DNA of 64,000 nt from Cristatella mucedo (GCA_009760855.2 WPIO01000201.1:1-64000); one strand, 5' to 3'; shown: positions 33,656 to 44,041, counted from the stretch's first letter. Made by a program: numbers and translations. The notes: a model not told the origin generated them from the letters alone.

Positions 33656-34232
33656 CCAATCCACTTCTTGCAGACCTGCGCTGGCTACCAGTCAAGCAGC
33701 GGATCGACATCAAGGGTTTGTCGCTCACTTTTAGGCCACTTCATTCTTTGGCTCCAGCCTATTTCTCGGATCTACTCCCCCACCAGACCGAGCAGTGTAC
33801 CACCCTTTTTTCGGAATCCAACAGCCTACAAATACCACGCACAAACCTCCAATCCTCTGGAGACCCTGCATTTAGCTTGTACGCTCCCAAAGCCAGGAAA
33901 TCACTCGCGACTTGGGTCAGAACGTCCCCTGACTTGACAATATTTAAAAAGAGCTCAATAACACACCTATTTAGGACAGCATTTAGGGGGTCACTGTGAT
34001 TCGTCCTTCATGTACTAATGTGCACTGGCACTGTGCCTGCTGCCACTAACCACATTTGTATGCTGACCATGTGCGTGTCCCCCTAACCATGTTCTTCATG
34101 TTGTTTATCTAGCATGATATTACTCGTGATTCAATTGCATTTCCCTTTGCAGCAAATGTAAAGCACCTCGAAAGAGATTGAGTTCTCTGAGGGGGCTTTA
34201 TCAAGTGCATTATTATTATTATTATTATATCC
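33656..34232 (+). mobile_element. LINE-A in R copy 4
   Basis: The copy is truncated at CACTTCTTGCAGACCTGCGC (encoding PLLADLRWLPVKQRI) and runs through LTFRPLHSLAPAYFSDLLPH to the stop, then the UTR, the hairpin AAAGCACCTCGAAAGAGATT with GAGGGGGCTTTATCAAGTGC, and (ATT)n. The two hairpin arms have each changed. The 6-mer ATCCAC occurs at both ends in the host, a possible short target-site duplication. Confidence 0.9.
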
Positions 34233-34639
34233 ACACCGTGCGAAGCACTTGCACAGGCTAATACCGTTACGTAGTTGCCCTCACTCACAGGCTCGCAGGC
34301 AAGTACGGTTACAAGCTCGATTACTTATGCAGACACACGCGAGGCCTAGCTGCCTAGCGCTGCTAGGCAGGATGCTCTCGCCTGCAACGAGACAGCTCCT
34401 AGTTTTCCTTGCAGTCGCACACAGAGGATGCAATCAAGCTAGAGGTGCATCCTTGGCTCTGCTCCGACTGTAAATGGCAGTTGGTCGCTGCTAGCCAGCG
34501 AGGCATGGGCTTTACGAGCAGTAGAGCCAAGGCCTGCACGTTCACTAGTCACTACTCGCCAGTTGCAAACAGCTGCAACAGGCATCTCAAAACTAGAAAG
34601 CAATTTAGCACCACATAAGGAGGCTGAGTTGGAATGAAA

Positions 34640-35045
34640 ACATTATTTATTGTGATTGACGTTTTGAGACGAGACTTTAAACTCTTACAGTCCCCATGAC
34701 GACTGACCATCTGTTGCTGAAAGGGTGAGAGTTGGAAAAAGAGTCAGAGCAAGTGAGGGAGAAGCAGAAAGGTGAGATGAGATAGAGGAGGAGAGCCAGC
34801 AATCTTGCTATTAGCTTCAATCAAGAATGGCAGGAGACCCAGGCGCTTCAGAGAGGACGGCAAATGGGGGCAGACAGATGACGCATTCTCAGAAACAAGA
34901 GGCAGCAGCTCCAAACAGCAGCGATGAGGAGACGCATCGCCAACAGAGATGCACGTGCCAAATTTACCCTACACTGCTGGCCACCAACATCAAAGACATC
35001 AGAGGGCATGCGTTGCCCAGCTGGTATTAAACTACTTAAGTCCCG
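34640..35045 (+). repeat. Q segment, copy 2
   Basis: The right half aligns with 30205-30458: GCACGTGCCAAATTTACCCT, ACACTGCTGGCCACCAACAT and TTAAACTACTTAAGTCCCGT. The left part (34640-34860) is purine-rich and has no clear partner. Small frames on both strands are not conserved. Confidence 0.55.
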
Positions 35046-35069
35046 TCCACAATTAAAATTCAATAAGAT

Positions 35070-35089
35070 TCTCTCTCTCTCTCTCCCTC

Positions 35090-35172
<83 letters not shown>

Positions 35173-35217
35173 GTGTCTCTCTGTCTCTGTCTCTGTCTGT
35201 TTCTCTGTTTCTTTTAA
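35070..35217 (+). repeat. (CT)n microsatellite
   Basis: An almost pure CT dinucleotide run of about 95 bases, followed by CTGT-interrupted CT to about 35215. Confidence 0.97.
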
Positions 35218-35439
35218 TATGTCTTTTCTTATGTTGACTTTAGCATAACGATTTGAACAGCAGTGATGTCATACCATAATGCTTCTTGCTGCTGTTGACT
35301 GTATTCCCGATACTAAAATCGTTATCACTAGCTTTATTTTCGTAGCATTAAAACGGCACATCACCTTTTTACACCAAAATCGCCTTAGGCTTTGAGTGCA
35401 CTAGAGAGACTTCTATATATAATGGCCACCTCCATCAGT

Positions 35440-36215
35440 CAGAACTTCACATCATTTCTAATTATGGTAGGGCCTCTCGGTTAGTTCTCTTACATCTCTT
35501 AGTAGGATTTATTGGAACCGACAACTAAATCCTTCTGGACCGTCTCTCTGACGCCTAGGCAGAGTGTTGAACTTGGTTAGGTCGCAAATTTTAGATGCCC
35601 CGGTGGAGATGAACGTGGCTGCACTTGAAGTATGGGCAACCTCCGGGTTCTGTCAAAGGCTTCTTATTTTTACTATCCATACTTTTCTTCCGGCAGAACG
35701 TATTACCAAACATGCTCTTAGCCTTCACTGGTATGCCTATGAATATCAGGTCTTGATAATTATTAAGCCTGAACGCCCACTCACATACCTCTCTTGCAAC
35801 CTGTACCGAATGGCCAATTACTTGCTTGAACATTACGAATGTGAAAAGAACTTAAAAGGAACCACTAAGATCTGTCTTAACTTAGGCGTCTACTACAAGT
35901 CTAAAGACATCACTCCACAGATTGGTTCATCTAACATTTTTCCTGTGACGTCTGCTCGGGCATGCAAATATTTAACACGGTATTGCTTGATCAGCACTTT
36001 GTTGCCATAGTCTACTCGGCCAACTTTCTGCTAAACGTGAGCAAAATTAAACACTCTTGAGATAACAATATGAGAATAAAAATAGTTCCTACACTTTTGA
36101 CACTGCGCTCAGATTTGTAAGTTTCTTTTATTCAGGACTCCAGCCATAGCCTCTGATCTCCAACCACTACCGCCAGCCTCAGCAGTTCGGCTGATCTGCT
36201 GTCAACAGTATAATC
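35440..36215 (+). repeat. X segment, copy 1
   Basis: Copy 1 is homologous to 38905-39655. Shared landmarks are GGCAGAGTGTTGAACTTGGT, CTCACATACCTCTCTTGCAA, CCGAATGGCCA, CACGGTATTGCTTGATCAGC and the pyrimidine-rich end. It has a 148-codon plus frame at 35564-36010. Copy 2 has stops and frameshifts in the same place, so no protein is supported, though past coding cannot be excluded. Both copies are followed immediately by an inverted LINE-A 3' end, so the duplication probably included that LINE. Confidence 0.7.
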
Positions 36216-37370
36216 GCCACATAATAGTAATAGTAACAATCATGGGGACTTAACATAGCTACCACAGGGAACTGAATCTCTTTTTAGGCATTCTACAGAT
36301 GATGCATAGAAAGCATTACCAAATAATTGTTGGTAGCATCCACATGCAGCAGGGACAGTGCAGGCAGCCGTATGCATGCGAAGGATGAATCATGCAGACC
36401 TATTAAAAGCTGTAATCTACAGGTGTGTTTTAATCATATTATCAAATGACTCCATGTCATGTGACTTTGTGAAATTTGTCAGGAGTGAGTTCCTGGCTTT
36501 GTCACCGTACAAACTGAATGCTTTGAATTTCGTAAAAGGTATAGGTCAACGATTCAATAGAGAACAGCACGATTTAAGATTCATGATCTGGTGGAGAGTA
36601 GCTCTGCTAAGTAAGCAAGAGCCAGAGAGTGAAGTTACCTAAAAGTAAGCGATAGAAATTTAAAGTTAATAGTCTAGTTGATTGGAAGTCATAGCAGGTC
36701 GGCGTCAGAAGCGGTTGACAACTGCAAAGCTCACGACAGACAAGCCTAGCCACAGTTTTGCAATAACTATAAGCATCTGATTGTGTGAACCAGTAGCCCA
36801 GCAAGCTTGGAGCTAGGTGAGTCACGTGGGGATTTATAAAATGTATGGAACAGCTTAGAGGTTGTATCAGCCTCTAACCAAGCCCGAGTTTCACCAATTT
36901 TGACGCAGCTGAAAGAAGGTAGACTTGACAGCCGAGTTGGTGAGGTCATCTAATAAAACGTGACTATGGAATGCGACACCTAGATTGGCTGCAGATGTAA
37001 TAGGAAAAATTATGCCAGAGCCAATTTTGACCATTATACTTTCCGATTTGCGAATTACATTTTGTTTGCAGAAAACATGTAAATTGATTTTGTTGTCATT
37101 CAATTCAAGAAAGTTTGCTGCCATCTCTATGTGTATGTCATTAGTGCATGCAGCAAAAGTGCATAGAGAATTCGACTTGCTAAAGGGCAGGAAGGACAAA
37201 AGCAAGGGTACTATTTCGTGTCACCTGTAAATGAGCGAAAGCATAGACTGTGCTTGGCGATCACACAGGCAAGATGGACAGTATAAACTGTGAAAAGAAG
37301 CGAACCGAGCTCAGAGCCCGGAGGTACCCCAAACTTAAGTAGTTCGACGGATGTCCTTTGTCCGTTCTCA
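36215..37370 (-). mobile_element. LINE-A, inverted, after X copy 1
   Basis: The inverted 3' end (AATAATAGTAATAGTAACAA, GAACTGAATCTCTTTTTAGG) is followed by UTR and coding sequence running to the RT palm. The minus-strand frame at 36891-37205 keeps LELNDNKINLHVFCKQNVIR, the counterpart of LNDDKTNLLVIGKP. The position of FYADD near 37215-37235 is mutated and no catalytic aspartate pair remains. It is a heavily decayed, non-autonomous copy. Confidence 0.8.
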
Positions 37371-37374
37371 TAAA

Positions 37375-37745
37375 TACACCAAACTTATATGAGGTGTCTT
37401 TGTCTAAGGAGACCCGAGTTTTTACAGCAGCTTGTGTGGCCATATTTAGAAATGTAGCTTTGGAACACGACACTTAGCCATGGTGCAGACGCCACAGGAA
37501 ATACGATGGCCCGCCATGCTAAAAGGGATTGTTTTTTAATTTCTGTGCAGCCCTATGTTTACATACAACCAGTGAGCTAGTTTTATCGTCACACGATATG
37601 AAACTGTTTTGGTCATCTTCGAGCTAATGACAGCAAGGAAATTGAGAGTCCGATATTCCGGCTCGAAGGGAATGCACTGATGTCACCCACGGAAATAGGG
37701 CCACCATCGTTGCATAGCAGTGCAAATGTTGACCAGGCAAGGTAA
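37375..37745 (-). mobile_element. LINE-A, inverted, second overlapping RT fragment
   Basis: After the first copy reaches TTTGTCCGTTCTCA, sequence from earlier in the LINE reappears: GACCCGAGTTTTTACAGCAG and TTAGAAATGTAGCTTTGGAA, matching the region before the post-palm part. It then runs again toward the YADD region (ATGCATTCGAGTT-type decay). This is either a separate insertion or an internal duplication of the first copy. Confidence 0.6.
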
Positions 37746-38194
37746 GTCGAGCTCCTAAGATTCTCCCAACATATAAAATACTACCCCTCTGCTTAGTCAG
37801 TAAGCAAAGTAGAGGGACTAGCCTCGTTGAAGCAACTGCCCATCGAAAATGCATGCATCTACTTAACCCGACACTTAGCAAGCGACATGCACACCCTAGA
37901 AAAGACGCACCATATTCAGAAGGCCATGCCCACCCCCTCACAAAACAAAATATCTAACACAGTTTTCACAAAGAAGACACAAGACCGGTGCCTAGTGAAA
38001 CCTAGGTATTCTTGCAAATTTGGGATGTCTTACGAAAAGAAAAACTAGAAATAACGGTATTTCCCAACTAATAAAAGTGTTGAATGCGAAAATATCGCAC
38101 CAGGTGTTTTCTTAAATTGTAGCCGCAACAACAATGCCCTGCAGCCTGCAGGAGAGACAGGAACAAAGTAATCCTCGGTAGCTCACGGGTTTTA
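37746..38194. other. unassigned DNA
   Basis: Nothing recognisable; short frames only. Confidence 0.45.
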
Positions 38195-38312
38195 AAAGAT
38201 AGCTGGTTTACCAGCCTCCTTCAAGGCTAGTACCACTACTTGCAGGGCAGAGTCCCACCCACGACCTGGCTGTAGTGAAAATTAAGCACTATACCTCTTG
38301 GGTTACGACCAA
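38195..38312 (-). mobile_element. possible SINE-A, strongly diverged
   Basis: The minus strand has CCAGGTCGTGGGTGGGACTC in the B-box region, GCAAGTAGTGGTACTAGCCT of the body, then GTAAACCAGCTA as a possible terminal. The A-box part is only loosely similar. The order of elements supports SINE-A, but decay is heavy. Confidence 0.45.
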
Positions 38313-38574
38313 TGACATTTTCTTTCGTTGTCAGTTGCAAGTCAAAAGACAAGGACACCGCAGACCACTTCCTGTGTACACTTACGAGAGGGAGCATCGT
38401 TTCCAAGGCTATGCAGACACGACTAAAGTATTTAAAATTCACCTTGCTTTCCATCTCATGGTCAATCCACCGACTAGCTACTTCATTATGGAGTCACTTT
38501 TTTAGCTGCCTGGGTGTGTGCAAGACTCGACATATCACGACGCCCTAGCCTGTCAGGGCCCCCGAATTTAACAA

Positions 38575-38885
38575 AACTTTAGCGTCCAATGGAGGGCAAT
38601 GCACAGGTTTGGTTAGAAAAGCCTGTGATTCGTAAAAAACCCGACATTCACGACAGACAAGCCTAGCTGCACAGTTTTGCACCAGCTGTAATCGCCTGAT
38701 TGCACATGCCGGTAGGCCGGCAAGCAGCAAGTTACATAACTTAGCATTCGTACGACGGGTGTGGTAGTTGCTGTGATGTATGCAGCCACGATAAGTTGTC
38801 GTGGGCAAATGGAGCACAAAAAGGAGCAAAGACACATCCACGAAGACTAGCAAGATTGATTGCCGGCACATTTAAACTGTTACAT
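38575..38885 (-). mobile_element. LINE-A internal fragment, inverted
   Basis: A broken minus frame retains LCNLLLAGLPACAIRRLQLVQ and ARLVCRECR, the mid C-terminal RT landmarks. The 3' UTR and hairpin are absent, so this piece was separated by deletion or rearrangement rather than by simple 5' truncation. Confidence 0.85.
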
Positions 38886-38904
38886 TGGAAACCAATCATT
38901 AAGA

Positions 38905-39655
38905 AGCAGGACATTTAGATCATTGCTGATTATGCTAAGGCCTCTCTAATATTTCTAGTAAATCTCACAACTGCATTTAACGGAAGTGACCATTAGATCC
39001 TTCTAGACCACCTCTGACATCTTTCAATCGCTGGCAGAGTGTTGAACTTGGTTACATCAAAATAAAAGATGCTATGGCGTAAATAATTATGGCTGCTCTT
39101 AAAGCATGAGCCATATAGCGGCTCAGTCCTAGGCATTTTCTTTCAACTACTTATACTCCGCCTCTGGCAGAATTTCAGCGTACACCCTGCTCACATACCT
39201 CTCTGACAACCCGCACCGAATGGCCACTAACTTCCTTGAGCATGACAATGGTTCAACGAACCTAAGAGCTAAAGTAAGCCTCTAAGGTAAGCCTCTAGGC
39301 AAGTGTCTATCTTAAGTCGGAAGACCTCACACCAATCATTGATTCATCTAGCAATGTTTCAGCAATGTCTGCACGTTAACAGCGAGTACTAGTCCAAAAC
39401 ACCGTATTGCTTGATAATTACTTCGTTGGCACAGTGTGCCCACTTTCTGCACTGTGCCCACTTTCTGCTGAACGTGAATCAACTTCGGCCTTGCTTAGAC
39501 GAGAGTACGAGAAAAGAAAGAGTTCATGGGTTCCAACTTTGCTTCGAGATAAAGGCTTTACTTTTATTTAAGACTCAGCCTTTGCCCCGGTTCCTCATCA
39601 ACTAGCACCAGACTCAGCACATCGGATAGTCAATTGTCAGTGACAAAGCCACTAT
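38905..39655 (+). repeat. X segment, copy 2
   Basis: The partner of 35440-36215, with GGCAGAGTGTTGAACTTGGT at 39028, TCACATACCTCTCTGACAAC, CCGAATGGCCACTAACTTCC and CACCGTATTGCTTGATAATT. It contains a small tandem duplication (GTGTGCCCACTTTCTGCACT) and stops in every frame through the region that is open in copy 1. Confidence 0.7.
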
Positions 39656-41330
39656 ATAATAATAATAATTCTAATAGATTTGTAGAGTGCCCTATAAGAA
39701 AAAAATCTCTTACTGGTTATTTTTTAAATGCTACATAGAAAGAATCACTAAATGATACGCAGTAATATCCGCATGCACCAGGCACGATGTTACGATAAAT
39801 ATAGGCCCTAAGGATAATTGATACTTTGGTCCGAATAAATGCTGTATAGAACTGGGGTATTTTGGGATGCTTTTTAAATATCGTGGATGACGTAACATGT
39901 GTGGCGAGTGAGGTGCCTGCTTTGGGAGTATACGATCCAAAGTTAGCCATCGAACGGTTTTGAGTATCGTACGAGGTATAGCTAAAATATTCCAGACGGA
40001 ATGGCATGCTGTGCGATTCTTGGCCTGGTGGCAGAGTATTTTTGCTTCATAGGTTGGAGCCATGGAATGAAGGGACCTAAAAGTAAATGAAACACCTTTT
40101 AAGTCGATAGTCTGGTTGATTGGGAGCAAGAGAGGGTCAGGGTGAAATAGTTCAATATGGCTCTGGTCTGCCGACGACAGACAAGCTTATCTGCAGATTC
40201 TTTCACCGATTGCAAGTGCCTGATTGCCCATGCTGGAAGGCAAGCAAGCAGTGAGTTACGGAAGTCAGGACATGATGTCACCAATGAATAGACAAGGTTA
40301 GATATAGTATCTATGTCTAAGCGATTCCAAATTTTAGCAACGATATGAGGCTGCAAGAAGGCTGACTTGAATACCGACCAGATGTGGTCTACAAATATTG
40401 ATTACTACCAAACCGGACACTTGGATTACATGCAGATTCATCAGGAGATATACTGACAGAGTATTTTTTTTCAATTTCTCAATAGCACTTGGTTTCCCTT
40501 AACTAGTAGATTGGTTGTATCACCAATCAATTTAGAAAAGTGTGCTGACATCTAAGTGCAAACGTCCTCAATTATTTCAGCAAGGAACGTGAGAGGATTC
40601 GACGTGCTGGAGGACTGGGAAGCATCAAACCAAAGATACAGCTGGGTTTCATTCGCATAAAAGTGAAGGCATAGATTGTGCATGGCAATCACATTGGCTA
40701 CATGAAGTGTAAAATTAAAGAAAGAAAACCAAACACTGAGGTTTCCCACACTTAAGTGACTCCTCGGATGATCTTTGTCCATTCACACTAATACTCTGCA
40801 GTCTCCCGCTAAGATAGGACGTGAACCATTGCAGCACAGTGCTAGTGATGCCCACGCGAAATGAGATGCACAGAAGAAGGGGTTTTGTGATCGTTTGTAT
40901 CAAGCACCACCGAAAGATCAAGCTCACCAAGCAGAGACACTCTATCCAAGTCTTCATTCCTTAGAACGTACACAATACACCCTAAACAATGCTGACTCGG
41001 TGGATTGATTATATAGAAACCCAGACTAGAACTTACTTGCTAGTTTTGCAGTCTTAATATAGTTCAGTATGTGTACCACAACTCGCTCTAGTGTGTTCGG
41101 TGGGAGCAGGAATATAGAGAATGGGCGAAAACTGCTCAAATGGTCTTGGCCTACCGTTGCTTTCTTTATTACTGGCCTAAAAACTGCCCGTTTCGAAGGC
41201 GCATGGACATAACCTGAGACTAAGTATAAACAGCAGATCTAAGCATCATATAAGCAGGGCAGTGGGAATGTGATAAAAATGGCTAGTATCAACTTACTTC
41301 GGTAACTCAAAAGCCCTTAATCAATGGTAG
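39655..41330 (-). mobile_element. LINE-A, inverted, after X copy 2, RT core with lost catalytic Asp
   Basis: The inverted 3' end (AATAATAATAATTCTAATAG, GAGTGCCCTATAAG) opens the copy, which extends farther 5' than the first X-linked LINE. The minus frame at 40715-40957 encodes LQWFTSYLSGRLQSISVNGQ followed by KCGKPQ, the conserved GR.Q and (G)VPQG region. The palm motif reads FYANE at about 40649-40663 instead of FYADD, so the catalytic pair is lost. The copy extends to sequence encoding the pre-RT linker near 41.3 kb. Several frameshifts are present. Confidence 0.87.
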
Positions 41331-41539
41331 CCAAGTCAAACATTGAAAATTCTTGTACAGCTGCCACCGTCCAGGCTAACGTCAAACGGCATCAGGCGAA
41401 AGAAGCACAGTGACCACATTGGGGCTCAGGCATGCCTAGCCTATGCATGACGAGCAGCTTTCATCGGCAGCATTGCTGGTGCAGCTGCTGCATATCTCAC
41501 TCGATTTCAAGGTGCTTATAGACGAGTTTTTGCTAGATT

Positions 41540-41740
41540 CTATTGCACGGTGGTATTACCAGAGGCTCTGCATCTGGGGTTTGTGTAGCTTGACACCCAA
41601 AACCTGTCAAAGCATGCAGCCTCAATGGTTACGTCACAGTCGTGGCTGTGGTACAGCATCAGCACAACAAGCAAGACGGGCACAGCGAGAATTGCTCCCA
41701 AGACAATAGCAGCAGCCCTCACTTTCCCCTCAAAACCTAT
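41540..41740 (-). CDS. weak candidate exon encoding a membrane segment
   Basis: On the minus strand a frame has no ATG but begins after CCCTGTACCAATAG, which resembles a pyrimidine-containing splice acceptor. It encodes FEGKVRAAAIVLGAILAVPV, then LLVVLMLY, a hydrophobic segment of about 21 residues, followed by a Cys-containing tail (HDCDV, AACFDRFWV, NPRC). It runs into CTCTGGTAATACC, a possible donor. This looks like an internal or signal-anchor exon, but the evidence is composition and weak splice signals only. No neighbouring exon was found and no family was recognised. It could be chance. Confidence 0.18.
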   Translation of the reverse strand: MGFEGKVRAAAIVLGAILAVPVLLVVLMLYHSHDCDVTIEAACFDRFWVSSYTNPRCRASGNTTVQ

Positions 41741-41904
41741 TGGTACAGGGATGGGGCGTAAAACACAACCCGATCAAGACAACCGATACAAACCCCTAGA
41801 ATGGACACAGCAAATGTCACAAAGAAAGCCAACCGGTTATGCCACGACTGGGACTGCAAGTGAATAGCAGTATTACATATGTAAATATACACCATCGGCT
41901 TTAT

Positions 41905-42080
41905 GTCGTACTGATAGCACAGTAGGTAAGGCAGCCGCTCGTCCCTACCTCGGTGTTGAGGCCGTGAGCTTAAATCCTGTCTTGGGTGATCCTCTAATGA
42001 TGGTGCAGGTGATGGTGACGGCCTTGAAGGCTCTTCTGTCTTTCTACAAGAAGGGGCTGCTTGAATAAGCTATAATTCTT
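41905..42080 (+). mobile_element. SINE-A, diverged
   Basis: The tRNA-like head (CTGATAGCACAGTAGGTAAG, GCAGCCGCTCGTCC), a damaged B box (GAGCTTAAATCC), and the body GTGATGGTGACGGCCTTGAA with GGCTCTTCTGTCTTTCTACA are followed by a weak terminal GAATAAGCTA. Confidence 0.8.
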
Positions 42081-42544
42081 GCATCTGATCTACTGCCAGG
42101 TCACTCCCAAGTTGCAGGGTATTGCTACTTTAATTTAACTTTGTAGCTTTTGTATAAACCCGCGTTGGCGCATCCAATATTGCACGACCAGTAAAGACAA
42201 CCATCTTCGAAGCTCAGGATGCTCTTATGAGATCGAGGCCGCATTCCTTTACCTATCTTGAATTTTTTAAGTGGTCATAGGAAATTTGATCACAAACAAG
42301 CACCTTCAGATTTATTAGAAAAAAAGAGCAAATTATGTCAAGTTTTCAAAGCCTGTGGTTTGAAGACTGTTGTTGCCCACCTAATTTCATGCAATCACTC
42401 GTAGTGGCTGGCTTACTAATTATTTACTGCTAGAGCAGTGTCCTAAATCCATAAAGTTTCTGACTGTACTCCGTGTTGTTATGAGCAATGCACAACAATA
42501 GTTTTTACACTGTTCAGTAAGAATGTAAGTGATCGCATCAAAGT
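42081..42544. other. unassigned AT-rich DNA
   Basis: No gene or shared repeat was recognised. Confidence 0.45.
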
Positions 42545-42985
42545 GATCGCACATGAAATGCTGCATCTGTTTCAGCCGGTTCGCGCCCTCAGGTCCTGTG
42601 TGGACAATAAATTAGCTGCCCCATTCCTCCGCTTACAGACAGTTGGCGACAGAAGCTTTAGCTCTGCAGGTCCTAGACTGTGGAACTCGCTTCCACAATT
42701 CTTGCGAAACGACATCTACTCTCCAACTGCCGACTATGGCACATCTTTTTCTGCGGTCCTGAACTGCTACTTCTATGCTACTCACTACCTCAACTGCTCT
42801 CCTAACTCTGCTATGCTTCCCACTTTCTCTTTGTTGCGTGAGACGAAGTCAGTTGGCTACCGAATTCGTACCGAAATCCGCTTAGGCTGTGAGTGTGCTA
42901 TACAAAACTCTCCTGCGTAACACCCACACGGTCTTTATGACTTTGTGGAGTTACTGACGGAGATACATACATACACTGCTAAGCT
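42545..42985 (+). mobile_element. LINE-B 3' end, well preserved
   Basis: An open frame at 42543-42920 (125 codons) encodes the end of a CR1/L2-like RT ORF: LFQPVRALRSCVDNKLAAPF, GDRSFSSAGPRLWNSLPQFL, FYATHYLNCSPNSAMLPTFS and LGCECAIQNSPA before the stop. After the stop come AACACCCACACGGTCTTTAT, GACTTTGTGGAGTTACTGAC and GGAGATACATACATACACT, the family 3' end with a short ATAC-type tail. The 5' end is truncated. It is the best LINE-B terminus in the window. Confidence 0.9.
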
Positions 42986-43221
42986 TTCCTTTTACACCAG
43001 TACTACCTGCGAGCAGAACGTGTCTGTGCATCTCTTCATGCCGACAGCTGCCGATCGTTGTAATTAAGACGTACAATACAGAACGCTTGGGCGGCGGTAG
43101 GCTTTAGCTAAAGGCTTAACTGTGGCGAAGGGATGCCGAGCAGGCCAGTCTGGTAGTTCATCACCTAATATGAATAATTACTAATAACGCATTCGTACGG
43201 CACCTCTAGAGAACTTGATTT
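42986..43221. other. unassigned DNA
   Basis: Nothing recognisable. Confidence 0.45.
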
Positions 43222-43273
43222 TTTTAATCTACTTTCGTCGCTATACAAAAAGATGCTGTTAAATCAGCTAGCA
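43222..43273 (+). mobile_element. SINE-A 3' end fragment
   Basis: Only the terminal segment is present: CTTTCGTCGCTATACAAAAA, GATGCTGTTAAATCAGCTAG and an AT-rich tail. Loss of the tRNA-like head indicates 5' truncation. Confidence 0.82.
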
Positions 43274-43274
43274 T

Positions 43275-43395
43275 ATATTTACAGTTTATATAGTATCCTA
43301 AGAAAACCTAATACGATCCAGGTGCTTGGTATTGGCCACAGGGCTGGAGCCGACGACAATAGTCGTTGAAGGCTAGCACATTGCATCCGGTCCAA
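43275..43395. repeat. W element, copy 3
   Basis: GTTTATATAGTATCCTAAGA, CCAGGTGCTTGGTATTGGCC and GGGCTGGAGCCGACGACAAT follow the W order. It lies directly after a SINE-A 3' end. Confidence 0.5.
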
Positions 43396-43659
43396 ACTAA
43401 TGTGGCTCGTTGATTTTGAGCACTCGTTCCCTTTCCCAGGCCTACCTCTCGGAAAGACGTTCTGAAAGTGTTCGAATCCTATCGCAGTTGTTTTCCGGTC
43501 TCGTGGATGATGCTCCGGTTTATGGTTTACTCCTTCATGGCCTGCTTTTACTTTGGCTCAGAGTTCAAATGCTCACAAAGCCCAATGCTCACTACCAACT
43601 GAAATATACACATCCCCTAAATTCGCGAAATGTATAGACATTGAAAATCTGCACGTTTG

Positions 43660-43752
43660 CAGCAGTATTTGCTCTCAAATATAAAGCGGCCAGAGAGAGA
43701 TTGAGTTCTCTGAGGGCACTTTGGCAAGTGTATTATTATTATCATTATCTAC
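43660..43752 (+). mobile_element. LINE-A terminal 3' stub
   Basis: TATTTGCTCTCAAATATAAA leads into the hairpin AAAGCGGCCAGAGAGAGATT with GAGGGCACTTTGGCAAGTGT and an (ATT)n tail. Upstream at 43410-43640 there are only weak LINE-A-like traces (CCAGGCCTACCTCTCGG). Confidence 0.85.
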
Positions 43753-43867
43753 TTAGATTTCTTTCTTGAGTGTTTAAGCATGCTAAAATTGAGAATGTTG
43801 TCACTAATCAATACACATGCTTCATCTTTATTGCACGTACCGTGCCCAAAAAAAGATTTGGCTATAC

Positions 43868-44041
43868 TAAATTAGCTGATTTGACCGCTTCTTTTGCATA
43901 GTGACAGAAGTCCCTTTTCGCCTATCACTATCACTTGCAGCGGTAATAAACGATCACCCACCAATGGATTGGAACCTACGACCTCAGGATCCAGGTCATG
44001 AGAAGCAGCCACCTTACCTAGTGTGCCATCACGGCTCACCA
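43868..44041 (-). mobile_element. SINE-A, well preserved
   Basis: The minus strand reads GTGAGCCGTGATGGCACACT, AGGTAAGGTGGCTGCTTCTC, ATGACCTGGATCCTGAGGTC, a B box (GGTTCCAATCC), GCAAGTGATAGTGATAGGCG and GTCACTATGCAAAAGAAGCG, and ends near AATCAGCTAAT. An ATT-rich run (44069-44093) lies just outside its head and belongs to other sequence. Confidence 0.9.

Larger units (their letters stand above)
33300..34635 (+). repeat. R unit, copy 4 (partial), carrying SINE-A and LINE-A
   Basis: R sequence resumes in mid-unit at AGCCAGCCAGATTGCCCGGT and TAACCTACATAGCCAGCC. It is broken by SINE-A at 33405-33578, continues with CGAAGCAGGCAACTTTCGTA, is broken by LINE-A at 33656-34232, then continues GTGCGAAGCACTTGCACAGG and GCTAGGCAGGATGCTCTCGC to AGAAAGCAATTTAGCACCAC at 34597. 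The last part matches the end of copy 2 (GCAAGCAATTCTGCC). Confidence 0.72.

Noticed and set aside
35564-36010. 148-codon frame in X copy 1 as a gene
   Set aside because: X copy 2 has stops and frameshifts over the same region, and there are no known motifs.
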